From the NCBI GenBank assembly GCA_945888515.1, contig CAMDAD010000004.1, forward strand, positions 121,059 through 185,058: a stretch of DNA of 64,000 bases. The letters are read 5' to 3'. Position numbers and translations under genes: made by a program. Positions 8,338-20,399 of this stretch are shown here, piece after piece. Source of the DNA: Akkermansia muciniphila. Its GTDB lineage: Bacteria > Verrucomicrobiota > Verrucomicrobiia > Verrucomicrobiales > Akkermansiaceae. Numbering within the stretch: the first letter of the stretch is position 1; each line of letters starts with the position of its first letter. Below the pieces are notes generated by a model. It was not told the DNA's origin. It was given only the letters and a program-made list of their open reading frames with translations, and did no database searches.

Positions 8338-9261
8338 ATGGCTCAAACCTTTTCGCAATCGCAGGCCGGCACTACCATCCTCAAGGGTGTCTCGCGTTCC
8401 TTCTACCTGAGCCTGCGCCTGCTCCCCGCCAGCATGCGCGACACCGCCGGATTGGCCTATCTGTTAGCCCGCAGCAGCGATACCATTGCCGATACCGCGG
8501 AGCTCGCCGTCGAAGACCGTCTGCATTGCCTCGATGCGTTCCACCGCGCTGTGCTGCACGGGGAATCGTTTGCCGCACCTAACGAATTGTTAGAAAAATG
8601 CACCCCCGGCGAAACTATCCTGATGCAAAACGCACCGGAGAACCTGAGTTGGCTCGCGACCCTCTCCAACGCCGAGCGCGGACTCGTGCACGAAGTAATC
8701 AATGAAATCATCTCCGGCCAGCGGCTTGATCTGCTGCGTTTCGGCCATGCCAGCCAGGACTGCCGCATGGTCATCGAGGATGATGCCACGCTCATCGACT
8801 ACTGCCAACGTGTTGCGGGTAGTGTCGGCGTCTTCTGGACCAAGCTCGGCTTCCTTGGCGAAGGGGAAAAATTTTCCACGGAGGATACAGAATCCATGGT
8901 GCGCTGGGGTCAGCATTTCGGCTGTGCGCTGCAACTAGTCAACATCCTGCGCGATCGACCAGAAGACCTGCGAAACGGTCGCCATTATCTCCCAGGCACC
9001 GCCCATTTGACAGATGAACACGCTCTGCTCCACGCTCAAGACCGATGGCTCACCCAGGCTCGCACGTGGGTCGATGAAGGCCTCCACTACGCCAGCGCCC
9101 TACGCGGTAAACGCCTGCGCTGTGCCACCGTTTTGCCCGCATTGCTAGCGATCGAAACCATCGAAAAAATGCAAGATGCCACGTGGATTCAGATGCAACA
9201 ACGAGTCAAAATCAGCCGCTCCGACGTCTTCCGCTGCCTCGCCGAGGCGATGTTGTTTTGA
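8338..9261 (+). CDS. Squalene/phytoene synthase family protein
   Basis: A head-to-head trans-prenyltransferase of 307 residues. The two Mg2+-binding aspartate motifs are present: DTIAD at residues 48-52 (within YLLARSSDTIADTAEL) and NILRDRPEDLRNGRHYLP starting at residue 202. The N-terminal SRSFYLSLRLLP and the YLLAR segment resemble farnesyl-diphosphate farnesyltransferase (squalene synthase) somewhat more than bacterial CrtB. No hopene cyclase, desaturase or hpn gene is next to it, so whether the product is squalene, dehydrosqualene or phytoene cannot be decided from context. No C-terminal membrane anchor is obvious. Confidence 0.88.
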   Translation: MAQTFSQSQAGTTILKGVSRSFYLSLRLLPASMRDTAGLAYLLARSSDTIADTAELAVEDRLHCLDAFHRAVLHGESFAAPNELLEKCTPGETILMQNAPENLSWLATLSNAERGLVHEVINEIISGQRLDLLRFGHASQDCRMVIEDDATLIDYCQRVAGSVGVFWTKLGFLGEGEKFSTEDTESMVRWGQHFGCALQLVNILRDRPEDLRNGRHYLPGTAHLTDEHALLHAQDRWLTQARTWVDEGLHYASALRGKRLRCATVLPALLAIETIEKMQDATWIQMQQRVKISRSDVFRCLAEAMLF

Positions 9262-9300
9262 GCATTTACGCACTCGCCATTTTTCCTCATCATCCTGGTC

Positions 9301-10233
9301 ATGCTCCGCGCCACTCATGCCTCCGCTCTCCTCGATCTACCGCAGCCTTTGCATCTGGCACTGGGTGTATTTGATGGGGTGCATGTGGGGCATAGGGCGG
9401 TGATTCAGGCGGCGCAGACGAGTGCTCGAGAGACGAGAGGAAGCTGGGGCGTGGTGACATTTGACCCGCATCCGATCCGATTGCTGGCACCAGAGCGCGC
9501 CCCGCGCCAGCTTCTCGCCTCGCTCGATCACAAGGCTCGCTTGTTAGAGCGGATGGGCGCGGAGTTTCTGTTAGCCTTGTCATTCGATCATGCGTTGGCC
9601 GCGCTCAGCGCGGCGGAGTTTATCGGTTTATTGCAGCAAGGCGGTGCCATTGCCTCGATTTCCGTGGGGGAAGACTGGCGTTTTGGCAAAGGCCGTGAAG
9701 GCGATGTGAAGCTGTTGCGCCAGATCGCTCAGGAACAAGGATGGGTGATCAACGCCCTACCACCCGTGATGCATGAGGGCGAGCGCATCAGCAGCACGCG
9801 CATCAGGCAATCAATCCGCGACGGCGCTCTGGCCAATGCCGCCGCGATGATAGGGCGCCCGTATGGCATCGAAGGGGTCGTGGTCAAGGGGCAGCAACTC
9901 GGTCGTACGATCGGATTTCCCACGGCCAATCTGGCGCTCGGTGAGGAGCAACTGCCGCCCGATGGAGTATGGGCGGTGCATGTGACCTGTGACTCCGATC
10001 ACTGGACTGGCGTGGCGAATCTGGGGATGCGTCCAACGGTCGATGGCACTCAGCGGGTCTTTGAGGTGCATCTCTTCGATACCGCGCCGGAGTTGTATGG
10101 AAAAACGCTGGAGGTCGAGTTCGTGCACTACCTACGCGGCGAGCGGAAATTCGAGAGCCTGGAAGCTCTGAAAGCGCAGATCGAGCAGGATGCGATGGTG
10201 GCACGTGCTGCCTTGAGCGCAGACGATGCATGA
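9301..10233 (+). CDS. ribF: Bifunctional riboflavin kinase / FAD synthetase
   Basis: Converts riboflavin to FMN and then FAD. The N-terminal nucleotidyltransferase domain shows LALGVFDGVHVGHRAVI (residues ~18-34), VVTFDPHPIRLL and ERISSTRIRQSIRDG. The C-terminal kinase domain shows GVVVKGQQLGRTIGFPTANL, the nucleotide/flavin-binding segment, then GVANLGMRPTV and FEVHLFD. The length of 310 residues is normal. It begins 40 bases after the squalene/phytoene synthase gene on the same strand. Confidence 0.95.
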   Translation: MLRATHASALLDLPQPLHLALGVFDGVHVGHRAVIQAAQTSARETRGSWGVVTFDPHPIRLLAPERAPRQLLASLDHKARLLERMGAEFLLALSFDHALAALSAAEFIGLLQQGGAIASISVGEDWRFGKGREGDVKLLRQIAQEQGWVINALPPVMHEGERISSTRIRQSIRDGALANAAAMIGRPYGIEGVVVKGQQLGRTIGFPTANLALGEEQLPPDGVWAVHVTCDSDHWTGVANLGMRPTVDGTQRVFEVHLFDTAPELYGKTLEVEFVHYLRGERKFESLEALKAQIEQDAMVARAALSADDA

Positions 10234-10303
10234 CATGTTTTTCATGGAAGAATCGCTGGTCAATGCCACGTAAACAAGGTAGCTCATCTCCCTGCTACTC
10301 ACC

Positions 10304-11458
10304 ATGGAACGCTTTGATTTACCGCTCTCGGTCCCTTTCACGCATCGTGTGTGTTTCACGCATGATGCCTTTTCGGCGGGGAATCCTCTTCTGCGCGAGA
10401 TCTTAGCCGAGGGTGGTGGACGGCGCGCGCTGGTTTATCTGGAAGAAGCGGTGGCGGAAGCATGGCCCACGTTACCGCAACTCATTACCGATTATCTGAG
10501 CGCATCCAGCGTGCAACTTCATTCCCTTCACATCATGCCGGGGGCTGAAGTTTGTAAAGCAGATGACAACCTGGTGCGCCATGTGTGGGATCAAATCGAG
10601 AGAGAAAAAATCGATCGCCATTCCTACGTACTCTGCCTCGGCGGCGGGGCCTTTCTCGATGCCGTGGGCTTCGGTGCCGCTACCGCCCATCGGGGTGTGA
10701 GACTGGTGCGTTTTCCCACCACCACCCTGTCGCAGGACGATAGCGGAGTGGGCGTGAAAAACGGCATCAATGCTTTCGGTAAAAAAAACTGGATCGGTAG
10801 TTTTTCCGTGCCTTATGCGGTGATCAATGACTTCACCTTCCTTCATAGCCAGGACCCGGAAATCAGCCGCCTCGGCCTAATCGAAGCCATCAAGGTCGCG
10901 TTGGTGAAAGACGCGGAATTTTTCTCCTGGATCGAGGCGAATGCTACCGCACTCGCTACACTCGAAAAACACGCTCTCGAGGAATGCATCCAGCGCTCGG
11001 CCCTGTGGCACGCGCGCCACATCACACTGGGAGGAGATCCTTTTGAAATGGGCAGCAGTCGCCCGCTCGATTTCGGTCACTGGGCCGCTCACAAATTAGA
11101 GCAACTCAGCGGCTTCGCGCTCAGTCATGCCGCGGCCGTGGCCGTCGGACTTTGGCTCGATGTCTGCTACTCCGTGAAATCAGGACTGCTCCGTGAGTCC
11201 GATGCCTGTCGCATCAAAAAAGTGCTAGAAACCATGGGCATGCCGATGTTTGACCCGCATCTGCTGGAGCTTGATGCGTCGGGCGAACTCGCTTTACTCG
11301 CAGGATTAGAAGAATTTCGCGAGCACCTCGGTGGGCGACTCACCGTCCTTCTTCTCCGCGCTCCGGGAGACAGCACCGACGTCCATCACATGGACCACGG
11401 CATCATCAGCGGATGCATAAAAGATATGCAAAAATGCAACAATCTCGTGACCGGTTGA
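10304..11458 (+). CDS. EboD-like 3-dehydroquinate synthase homologue
   Basis: Belongs to the sugar-phosphate cyclase superfamily (NAD- and metal-dependent, AroB-like). Motifs: LCLGGGAFLDAVGFGAATAH, VRFPTTTLSQDDSGVGVKNG and LDFGHWAAHKLEQLSGFALS, the last containing the metal-binding His region. The N-terminal VPFTHRVCFTHDAFSAGN and the sequence VKNGINAFGKKNWIGSF resemble EboD rather than housekeeping AroB as I recall those families. Ebo-cluster proteins are associated with precursor trafficking in some bacteria and algae, but the other ebo genes (eboA, B, C, E, F) are not visible here. At 384 residues it is slightly longer than AroB. Its real substrate is open; AroB function is the main alternative. 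Confidence 0.75.
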   Translation: MERFDLPLSVPFTHRVCFTHDAFSAGNPLLREILAEGGGRRALVYLEEAVAEAWPTLPQLITDYLSASSVQLHSLHIMPGAEVCKADDNLVRHVWDQIEREKIDRHSYVLCLGGGAFLDAVGFGAATAHRGVRLVRFPTTTLSQDDSGVGVKNGINAFGKKNWIGSFSVPYAVINDFTFLHSQDPEISRLGLIEAIKVALVKDAEFFSWIEANATALATLEKHALEECIQRSALWHARHITLGGDPFEMGSSRPLDFGHWAAHKLEQLSGFALSHAAAVAVGLWLDVCYSVKSGLLRESDACRIKKVLETMGMPMFDPHLLELDASGELALLAGLEEFREHLGGRLTVLLLRAPGDSTDVHHMDHGIISGCIKDMQKCNNLVTG

Positions 11459-11630
11459 GGTTCGCCCGCGAGAGCAAGGTGCTGTTGACGAGCATGCCGA
11501 AACTGACTGCTAGAGTCATCGAGAATTAGCACATTTGAGACGATAGAAGATGCCCGCCGCATCAGTAGTATGGTTGGCTTTCTTGGTGAGGAATCATTCA
11601 TCGGGCAGCTGAGTGATAGATGCCTTCACC

Positions 11631-14669
<3,039 letters not shown>

Positions 14670-14673
14670 TCCC

Positions 14674-16059
14674 ATGTTTAGCAGAAGAAATTTCCTCAAA
14701 ACCTCCATTTTCGGCACGGGTGCCATGGCATTGGCGCCGTCCTTTCATCAGTTGTTCGCCACTTCGAATACCAGCACCGGAGCCGCCAAGCGCTTCATCT
14801 TCATTCGCAAATCCAGCGGGCTCAGACCGCTCGAATCAGCACTCATGAATTTCTCAGCCAAAGACAAAGAGCTGGATGAAAAAAAACAAGCGCTGGAAGT
14901 GGATCTCGACAAACACGAGCTTCCCCGATGGCTGCGCGGTCTCGACGATCACAAACAGCACATAACTATCCTCCAGGGGCTCTCCGCGAAGATGAGCGAA
15001 AATGTCCACTACTCCTTCTCCTCGGTCATGGGTTGTTTCAAATCAAATCGCAACACTCTGAGCGCCATCAAACGCACCACGATCGACTTCGAGCTCGCGA
15101 AACTGTTCCCCTCACCTTTTGGTCACGTCGAACTCTCCTTCGCCGGCGGTCGCACCGGCATCGTCTCCGGCTTTTCCGCACCGGCACCACAAACGCGCAA
15201 CTACTGCTACGCCGATCCCGATACCGCGCGTGCCGAACTTTTCAAATCTGTTCTCAACCCCGAAGCCGTCAATTCCGATAACGACATGCTCTCTTTCCTG
15301 CAAAGCAAGGAAGGCATGAAAGCCAGTGGCATCGCAGGTCATGAACTCAGACGCCAAGAGGCACAGATCGAATCCATCGATGCCATCCGTGAGCGCAACA
15401 AAAAACTCATCGAAATTTCCGGCAGCCTTGCCAAGCATCTCCCGGAACTTGCACCCGTCCATGCGAATGGCGGACCGAATGCGACTACTCCAGAGAAACA
15501 AGCCGCCATGACTGATGTGCTCATTGCCGCACTGAAGGCGGGGCTCACCAATGTCGTCACTTACACAATCGACGACCTTGGCACCCCCATCACTGGTCTA
15601 CCAGGAAATGAAACCGACCGAGTGGGCATTCACCCACTCGGCCACGATGAAGCTTTCGGTGGCGTGCCCGCTTGGATGACCCGTGAGCAAATCCGCATCA
15701 GCCACATGAACCAAGTAAAAACCATCGTCGAAAAACTCAAGGCCACCCCCGAGGGCAACGGCACGATGTTTGACAACACCATGATCATGTATTTCCCCGA
15801 AAACGGCGAGACGCACCACGGCATCGGGACCGAGTCGCCATTTATCATCATGTCTGGCAAGAATTGCCAACTCGACATCGCCGGTCGCTACATCCGCCTC
15901 CCCTTTCTCGGTGAACCGGGACACAAAACCCTAGGCAACTGGTATACCACCCTGCTCAACGCTCATGGTAATCCCATCAAGCACTATGGTGACCTCGATG
16001 CCGAAATGGCGCGCAAAAAACTCCCCCAAACCGGCCCGATTCAGCAATTGATGGGGTAA
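14674..16059 (+). CDS. DUF1552 protein with Tat signal
   Basis: A 461-residue protein starting MFSRRNFLKTSIFGTGAMAL, with the twin-arginine SRRNFLK box, so it is exported folded by the Tat route. The rest matches DUF1552: FIFIRKSSGLRPLES near the start, HKQHITILQGLSAKMSENVH (possible metal ligands), NVVTYTIDDLGTPITGLPGN and IMYFPENGETHHGIGTE near the C-terminus. The family may be related in fold to alkaline-phosphatase/sulfatase-type DUF1501 proteins, but no substrate is known. It sits four bases after the DUF1592 cytochrome gene. The pairing DUF1592-DUF1552 is recurrent in PVC bacteria, so the two probably work together. The frame is open upstream but has no family similarity there. Confidence 0.9.
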   Translation: MFSRRNFLKTSIFGTGAMALAPSFHQLFATSNTSTGAAKRFIFIRKSSGLRPLESALMNFSAKDKELDEKKQALEVDLDKHELPRWLRGLDDHKQHITILQGLSAKMSENVHYSFSSVMGCFKSNRNTLSAIKRTTIDFELAKLFPSPFGHVELSFAGGRTGIVSGFSAPAPQTRNYCYADPDTARAELFKSVLNPEAVNSDNDMLSFLQSKEGMKASGIAGHELRRQEAQIESIDAIRERNKKLIEISGSLAKHLPELAPVHANGGPNATTPEKQAAMTDVLIAALKAGLTNVVTYTIDDLGTPITGLPGNETDRVGIHPLGHDEAFGGVPAWMTREQIRISHMNQVKTIVEKLKATPEGNGTMFDNTMIMYFPENGETHHGIGTESPFIIMSGKNCQLDIAGRYIRLPFLGEPGHKTLGNWYTTLLNAHGNPIKHYGDLDAEMARKKLPQTGPIQQLMG

Positions 16060-16185
16060 GAGATCTGCGAGTGTGACACGATACGAGTCAACTAGAAAAA
16101 AGTCACCTTTCTGACAACCCTTGGATCACGGTGCGTAATCGGTTCGTGGTGTCAAAAAAGCGACTGTTTCCAAAAAGTAAACTAG

Positions 16186-16210
16186 AGTAATACGAATCAA
16201 TCGTATTACT
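16186..16210 (-). terminator. Hairpin at the sucD 3' end
   Basis: AGTAATACGA (16186-16195) pairs perfectly with TCGTATTACT (16201-16210) around a five-base loop. In the minus-strand direction it begins at the sucD stop codon and is followed by a mixed T-rich stretch rather than a clean U-run, so it may be a weak intrinsic terminator or a 3'-end stabiliser. Confidence 0.5.
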
Positions 16211-17102
16211 TGCCCCAACGAGCCAACAAAGTCGTAGCCATGTCACTGGGCGTTTCGGCCACAGCGATGCCGCACTCGGCGAGGATCCGTTTTTTCGCCT
16301 CGGCTGTGTCTTCCTCGCCACCGACGATGGCTCCGGCGTGACCCATACGACGCCCTGGAGGAGCTGTGGCACCGGCGATAAAACCAGCGATGGGCTTCTT
16401 GCAATGCTCTTTCGCCCAGCGTGCCGCTTCGACCTCCGCCGTGCCGCCGATTTCACCAATCATAATGATCGCTTCGGTTTCAGGGTCTTCGTTGAACATT
16501 TGCAGCACATCAAGGTGAGACGTGCCATTGATCGGGTCGCCACCGATGCCGACGCAGGTGCTCTGACCATAGCCCAATTGCGTTAACTGAAATACCGCCT
16601 CATACGTCAGCGTGCCCGAACGCGATACCACGCCGACGTTGCCACGCTTGTGGATATAGCCGGGTGCGATACCGATGCGGCAACCACCGTGAGATTTTTC
16701 GCCGTAGCCGGGAGTGACCAGACCGGGGCAGTTCGGGCCGACAAGGCGCACGGGAAGTCCCTTGATCGCCTCCTTGACGCGCATCATGTCCATGACGGGA
16801 ATGCCTTCCGTGATGCAAACAATCAACTCCACGCCGGCATCGGCGGCTTCGAGAATGGCATCAGCAGCGAATGGAGGCGGCACGAAAATCGCGGAAGCCG
16901 TGGCTCCCGTTTCGCGCACGGCATCAGCCACGCCGTTGAAAATCGGCACGGTGTTTTCGAACAATTGACCACCTTTTCCTGGAGTGACTCCCGCCACCAC
17001 TTTGGTGCCGTAGGCGAGGGAAAGCGAGGCATGGCGCGCGCCAAAGCTACCGGTGATGCCCTGAATGAGGACTTTGGTGTTTTCGTTGATGAGAATGGAC
17101 AT
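16206..17102 (-). CDS. sucD: Succinate-CoA ligase, alpha subunit
   Basis: With SucC it interconverts succinyl-CoA and succinate with substrate-level phosphorylation in the TCA cycle. The CoA-binding Rossmann domain begins with [19 protein letters not shown], followed by [11 protein letters not shown]. The phosphorylated histidine is near residue 255 in [20 protein letters not shown]. The length of 298 residues is normal. Unusually, it is separated from sucC by another gene, which leaves a 41-base gap before the sucD ATG. It is still most simply read as the last gene of that operon. Confidence 0.96.
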   Translation of the reverse strand: MSILINENTKVLIQGITGSFGARHASLSLAYGTKVVAGVTPGKGGQLFENTVPIFNGVADAVRETGATASAIFVPPPFAADAILEAADAGVELIVCITEGIPVMDMMRVKEAIKGLPVRLVGPNCPGLVTPGYGEKSHGGCRIGIAPGYIHKRGNVGVVSRSGTLTYEAVFQLTQLGYGQSTCVGIGGDPINGTSHLDVLQMFNEDPETEAIIMIGEIGGTAEVEAARWAKEHCKKPIAGFIAGATAPPGRRMGHAGAIVGGEEDTAEAKKRILAECGIAVAETPSDMATTLLARWGK

Positions 17103-17143
17103 GGTTCTTAAGTGTCTAGTGTGAAGGTTGAGTGATCGGTGTG

Positions 17144-17752
17144 TTAAAAAGTGAGTTTTGAGAGAACTTCGACTGGAATGAGTTGTTGCAAATGCGGATG
17201 TGACTCGAGCAATCGAGAGATATCAGCAAGATCTTTCTGGCGCTTACTGGGACGGCGGGATGAATCGGTAAATGCGGCAATTTTTCCCGCGAGAGTATCC
17301 TCTACGCTAGCGACGCGCTTAAGCATGCCGTGAACATCGGCGGGAACAGCACGCGAGGGAAATTCTTGGTAGAATTCAGCAGTAGTGATTTGAATGCTGA
17401 CTTTCGATTGATAAAAATCCTTATCGCCTTGGAGCAACTCTAGCACAAGTTCAGAGTCAGGATCTTTACTCGTGACTTTGATCCAGTTGATATGTTGCCC
17501 GACAATGCCGTTCGATGAACGTTTTACTTTCCTAGTCAGCTCTACACTACTAGCGTTCCAACTGTATTCAACCTCAATATCATCCGCCCCTTTGCCAATT
17601 CTATGACAATTCCAAACTGTATCGCGCGGACCTTTCCAATCGAGAACAGCTGATTTCCATGCAGCAACAAAAGAATCCTCTGTTGTTGGATGCGCTAGCA
17701 ACAACGAACAGCTAAGAATCAATGTCGACAATACAAGGGTGAGCGTTTTCAT
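17144..17752 (-). CDS. Exported protein of unknown function with nucleotidyltransferase-like C-terminal tail
   Basis: A 202-residue protein inserted between sucC and sucD on the same strand. [20 protein letters not shown] is a clear signal peptide. The central 110 residues are mixed beta strands with no family I recognise ([20 protein letters not shown], then VELVLELL-type strands). The last ~50 residues, with [14 protein letters not shown], then [20 protein letters not shown], closely resemble the tail of cytosolic nucleotidyltransferase-fold/AbiEii-like proteins, where the Lys and KDLxDI segment belongs to the substrate-binding helical region. The catalytic GSxxxD motif of that superfamily is absent. 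It starts 12 bases after the sucC stop, so it is cotranscribed. No function can be assigned. Confidence 0.8.
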   Translation of the reverse strand: MKTLTLVLSTLILSCSLLLAHPTTEDSFVAAWKSAVLDWKGPRDTVWNCHRIGKGADDIEVEYSWNASSVELTRKVKRSSNGIVGQHINWIKVTSKDPDSELVLELLQGDKDFYQSKVSIQITTAEFYQEFPSRAVPADVHGMLKRVASVEDTLAGKIAAFTDSSRRPSKRQKDLADISRLLESHPHLQQLIPVEVLSKLTF

Positions 17753-17764
17753 TCTTGAAATTGT

Positions 17765-18946
17765 TCAACCTACTAGCGCGACGATTTTTTGTGCAGCATC
17801 GGCCATGGTTGTGGCCGCGGTGACATTGATGCCGCTCGCAGCAAGCGTGGCTTTACCGGCTTCGACGTTATTGCCTTCCAGACGGACGACCAGAGGAATC
17901 GGCAGACCGGTTTCCTTCGCTGCAGCGACCACGCCTTCTGCGATCACGTTGCAGTCCATGATGCCACCGAAGATATTGATCATGATGCCTTTCACTTTCG
18001 GGTCACCGAGGATGATCTTGAAGGCTGCAGTCACTTGCTCTTTCGACGCGCCACCACCCACGTCGAGGAAGTTGGCTGGTTCACCACCGTAGTGTTGAAT
18101 GATATCCATTGTCGCCATGGCCAGACCGGCACCATTGACAAGACAGGCGATGTTGCCATCGAGGCCGATGTAGTTCAGATCGTATTCGGATGCCGCGACT
18201 TCTCGTGGGTCTTCCTCTTCTTTATCGCGCATGGCGACGATATCAGGATGACGATAGAGTGCGTTGTCGTCGAATCCGAATTTTGCATCCAGTGCAAGCA
18301 CTCGGCCATCGGGCGTGGTGACCAGCGGGTTGATTTCCAGCATGGAGCAATCGCAACTGATGAAGAGCTTGTAGAGGTTGCCTAGCAATTTCGCGAACTG
18401 CTTAGCGAAATCTCCCGTTAGGCCGAGAGCGGCGGTGATTTTCCGTATTTCATATGCCTGAAGGCCGAGCAGCGGGTGGATGAACTGGCGGATGATTTTC
18501 TCAGGAGTGTTGTGTGCCACATCCTCGATGTTCATGCCACCTTCCGTGGAAGCGACGATGACAGGTCGGCAGGTCGCACGATCCATGAGGATGGCGAGGT
18601 AGTATTCATGCGTGATGTCCACAGCTTCTGCGATCATCACCTTGCGCACGAGTCGACCAGCTTCACCGGTTTGCAACGTGACGAGCCTTTCGTTGAGCAT
18701 CTTGCCAGCAAAATCCGCCGCTTGCTCGGGAGACTCGATCAAATGAACGCCGCCTTTGAAGCCGTTTTTGAAGGTGCCCTTCCCGCGCCCGCCGGCATGG
18801 ACCTGAGCCTTGATTACCAGAGGCGAACCAGCGAACTCGCGTGCGGCGGATTCGGCTTCGGCAGGAGTGGAAGCGACTCGACCTCTCGGGCTAGGGACTT
18901 GGAAACGATCGAAGAGTTCTTTAGCTTGGTATTCGTGGATGTTCAT
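17765..18946 (-). CDS. sucC: Succinate-CoA ligase, beta subunit
   Basis: ATP-grasp subunit of succinyl-CoA synthetase. It begins [20 protein letters not shown], the family's standard N-terminus, followed by [19 protein letters not shown] (nucleotide-binding lysine and glycine loop). Further motifs are [20 protein letters not shown] (Mg2+ ligands), [18 protein letters not shown] and [13 protein letters not shown]. The length of 393 residues is normal. A promoter with an internal palindrome lies 28 bases upstream. The next gene downstream is the unknown exported protein, then sucD. Confidence 0.97.
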   Translation of the reverse strand: MNIHEYQAKELFDRFQVPSPRGRVASTPAEAESAAREFAGSPLVIKAQVHAGGRGKGTFKNGFKGGVHLIESPEQAADFAGKMLNERLVTLQTGEAGRLVRKVMIAEAVDITHEYYLAILMDRATCRPVIVASTEGGMNIEDVAHNTPEKIIRQFIHPLLGLQAYEIRKITAALGLTGDFAKQFAKLLGNLYKLFISCDCSMLEINPLVTTPDGRVLALDAKFGFDDNALYRHPDIVAMRDKEEEDPREVAASEYDLNYIGLDGNIACLVNGAGLAMATMDIIQHYGGEPANFLDVGGGASKEQVTAAFKIILGDPKVKGIMINIFGGIMDCNVIAEGVVAAAKETGLPIPLVVRLEGNNVEAGKATLAASGINVTAATTMADAAQKIVALVG

Positions 18947-18973
18947 ACGCTTGTTGAAAAATTTGCCGCGCGG

Positions 18974-19002
18974 AAACTAGGGTAGGGATTCCCCTAGGTC
19001 AA
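18974..19002 (-). promoter_or_regulatory. sucC promoter with palindromic spacer
   Basis: On the minus strand TTGACC (complement of 18997-19002) is followed at 17 bases by TAGTTT (complement of 18974-18979), 27 bases before the sucC ATG. The spacer contains the inverted repeat TAGGGGAATCCCTA (arms TAGGG/CCCTA, four-base centre), placed where a bound repressor would block RNA polymerase. The -35 box is good, the -10 box only fair. Confidence 0.5.
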
Positions 19003-19044
19003 GATTTGTCGAAATTTTTTCCTCCTGATATAACGAAATAGCGT

Positions 19045-20340
19045 TCAGGCAAGCAGAGGTCCATCAGGGCGGTGGAGTCGCTGGACGATTGCCTCCACAA
19101 TTCCCTGAGCGGAAAGCATGACATCGCTACGGCTGGAGAGAATTTTCAGTTTCCGCTGCTCATTATCCTGGCCGACGATCAACGCAAACCGCGCACCCGC
19201 CTGCTCGGCGCGTTGCAGCTGTTTGTTGAACTTCATCGGTGTGAGCGAGAAATCCACTGAGACGCCTGCCAATCTCAGGTCGGTGACCAAGCGCAGGGCA
19301 TCGCCGCGTTTCTCCTCCTCATCGATTACCACATAGACATCGCATCCTGCCTGATTCCGCTGGAGCCACACCTCCATTTGCATGAGCGCGTGCGGCGTTT
19401 CTTCAATCAAATGCCGGATCACGTAATCGCCCATCGCAAAGCCAGTAGCGGGAAGGTCGATTTTCCCATCGGAAATGGTGGCAACAAGCGTATCATATCG
19501 CCCTCCACCGGCCACGGCGCGCATGGATGCGCGTGCATCAAACACCTCAAATACCAGACCAGTGTAGTAGGCCAGACCACGCACAATGGATAGATCCCAG
19601 CGCACAAATTCCCCCATTCCGCGGGCTGTCAAATCGGCGAGCAAGGTGCGATAAGCCTCAGAAGCGTTGTCGGGATTCGCGATAAAGTCTTTTACTTCAT
19701 CGAGTGCGATCCCCAAGGCCGCGAGCTTATCTGTTAGCACCTCAGGCCGCTCGCGTTCGAGTTTATCAACAATCTGCAGGAATACCGCAAGTTGCTCGGC
19801 ATCCAGTCCACGCTTGGCGGCAAAATCCGCCCAGGCCTGACGATCGGACACGCGCACTTGGTAATCGTTTTTTTCAAAACCAAAAGCGCGCATGGTATCG
19901 ATCGCCACAGCCAACAGTTCGGCATCGGCATGCGCGGAGCATTCACCAAGAATATCGACATTGAACTGGAAAAACTCACGCCCCCTGCCCTTTTGTGGCT
20001 TTTCAAAGCGGAAGCACTGACCGATCTCGAACCACTTGAGCGGCTTAGGAAAATCGCGTTGGTGATCCGCCGCTAGACGTGCAAGAGAGGCTGTCACTTC
20101 CGGGCGCAAGGTGATATCGCGACCTCCCTGATCGGTAAAACGGAACAACTGTGTGGACAATTCACCGCCGGATTTTTTCAGATAGAGACCCGTGTCTTCG
20201 ATCAGGGGCGTTTCATACTCGACAAATCCATGCCGCCGCGCCGTGGCTCGCCAAGTTTCCTGAAGATACTGACGCACCGCAAAATCGCGCGGAAGAAAGT
20301 CGCGGAAGCCAGGCAATGATTGAAAAGAAGAGACAGCCAT
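19045..20340 (-). CDS. hisS: Histidyl-tRNA synthetase
   Basis: Class II aminoacyl-tRNA synthetase charging tRNA-His. From ATG 20340 it begins MAVSSFQSLPGFRDFLP; the frame is open 13 codons further upstream with two more ATGs, but those lie outside the conserved domain. Motif 1 region is FVEYETPLIEDTGLY, motif 2 includes DITLRPEVTASLAR and FRFEKPQKGRGREFFQFNVD, and the histidine-binding loop is GLAYYTGLVFEVFD. The C-terminal anticodon-binding domain ends in LSAQGIVEAIVQRLHR. The length of 431 residues is normal. It lies 59 bases downstream of the beta-strand repeat gene on the same strand with no terminator between. Confidence 0.96.
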   Translation of the reverse strand: MAVSSFQSLPGFRDFLPRDFAVRQYLQETWRATARRHGFVEYETPLIEDTGLYLKKSGGELSTQLFRFTDQGGRDITLRPEVTASLARLAADHQRDFPKPLKWFEIGQCFRFEKPQKGRGREFFQFNVDILGECSAHADAELLAVAIDTMRAFGFEKNDYQVRVSDRQAWADFAAKRGLDAEQLAVFLQIVDKLERERPEVLTDKLAALGIALDEVKDFIANPDNASEAYRTLLADLTARGMGEFVRWDLSIVRGLAYYTGLVFEVFDARASMRAVAGGGRYDTLVATISDGKIDLPATGFAMGDYVIRHLIEETPHALMQMEVWLQRNQAGCDVYVVIDEEEKRGDALRLVTDLRLAGVSVDFSLTPMKFNKQLQRAEQAGARFALIVGQDNEQRKLKILSSRSDVMLSAQGIVEAIVQRLHRPDGPLLA

Positions 20341-20399
20341 GTGCGGACAAACCATGCACAGATCCACCTCACATGGCAAGGGGATGTTGTCCGCAACTT

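Noticed and set aside
17144..17752. AbiEii-type abortive-infection toxin
   Set aside because: Only the tail resembles that superfamily; the catalytic motif is missing, there is a signal peptide and no AbiEi partner.
17789..18385. A 198-codon plus-strand reading frame
   Set aside because: Antisense of sucC, which is certain.
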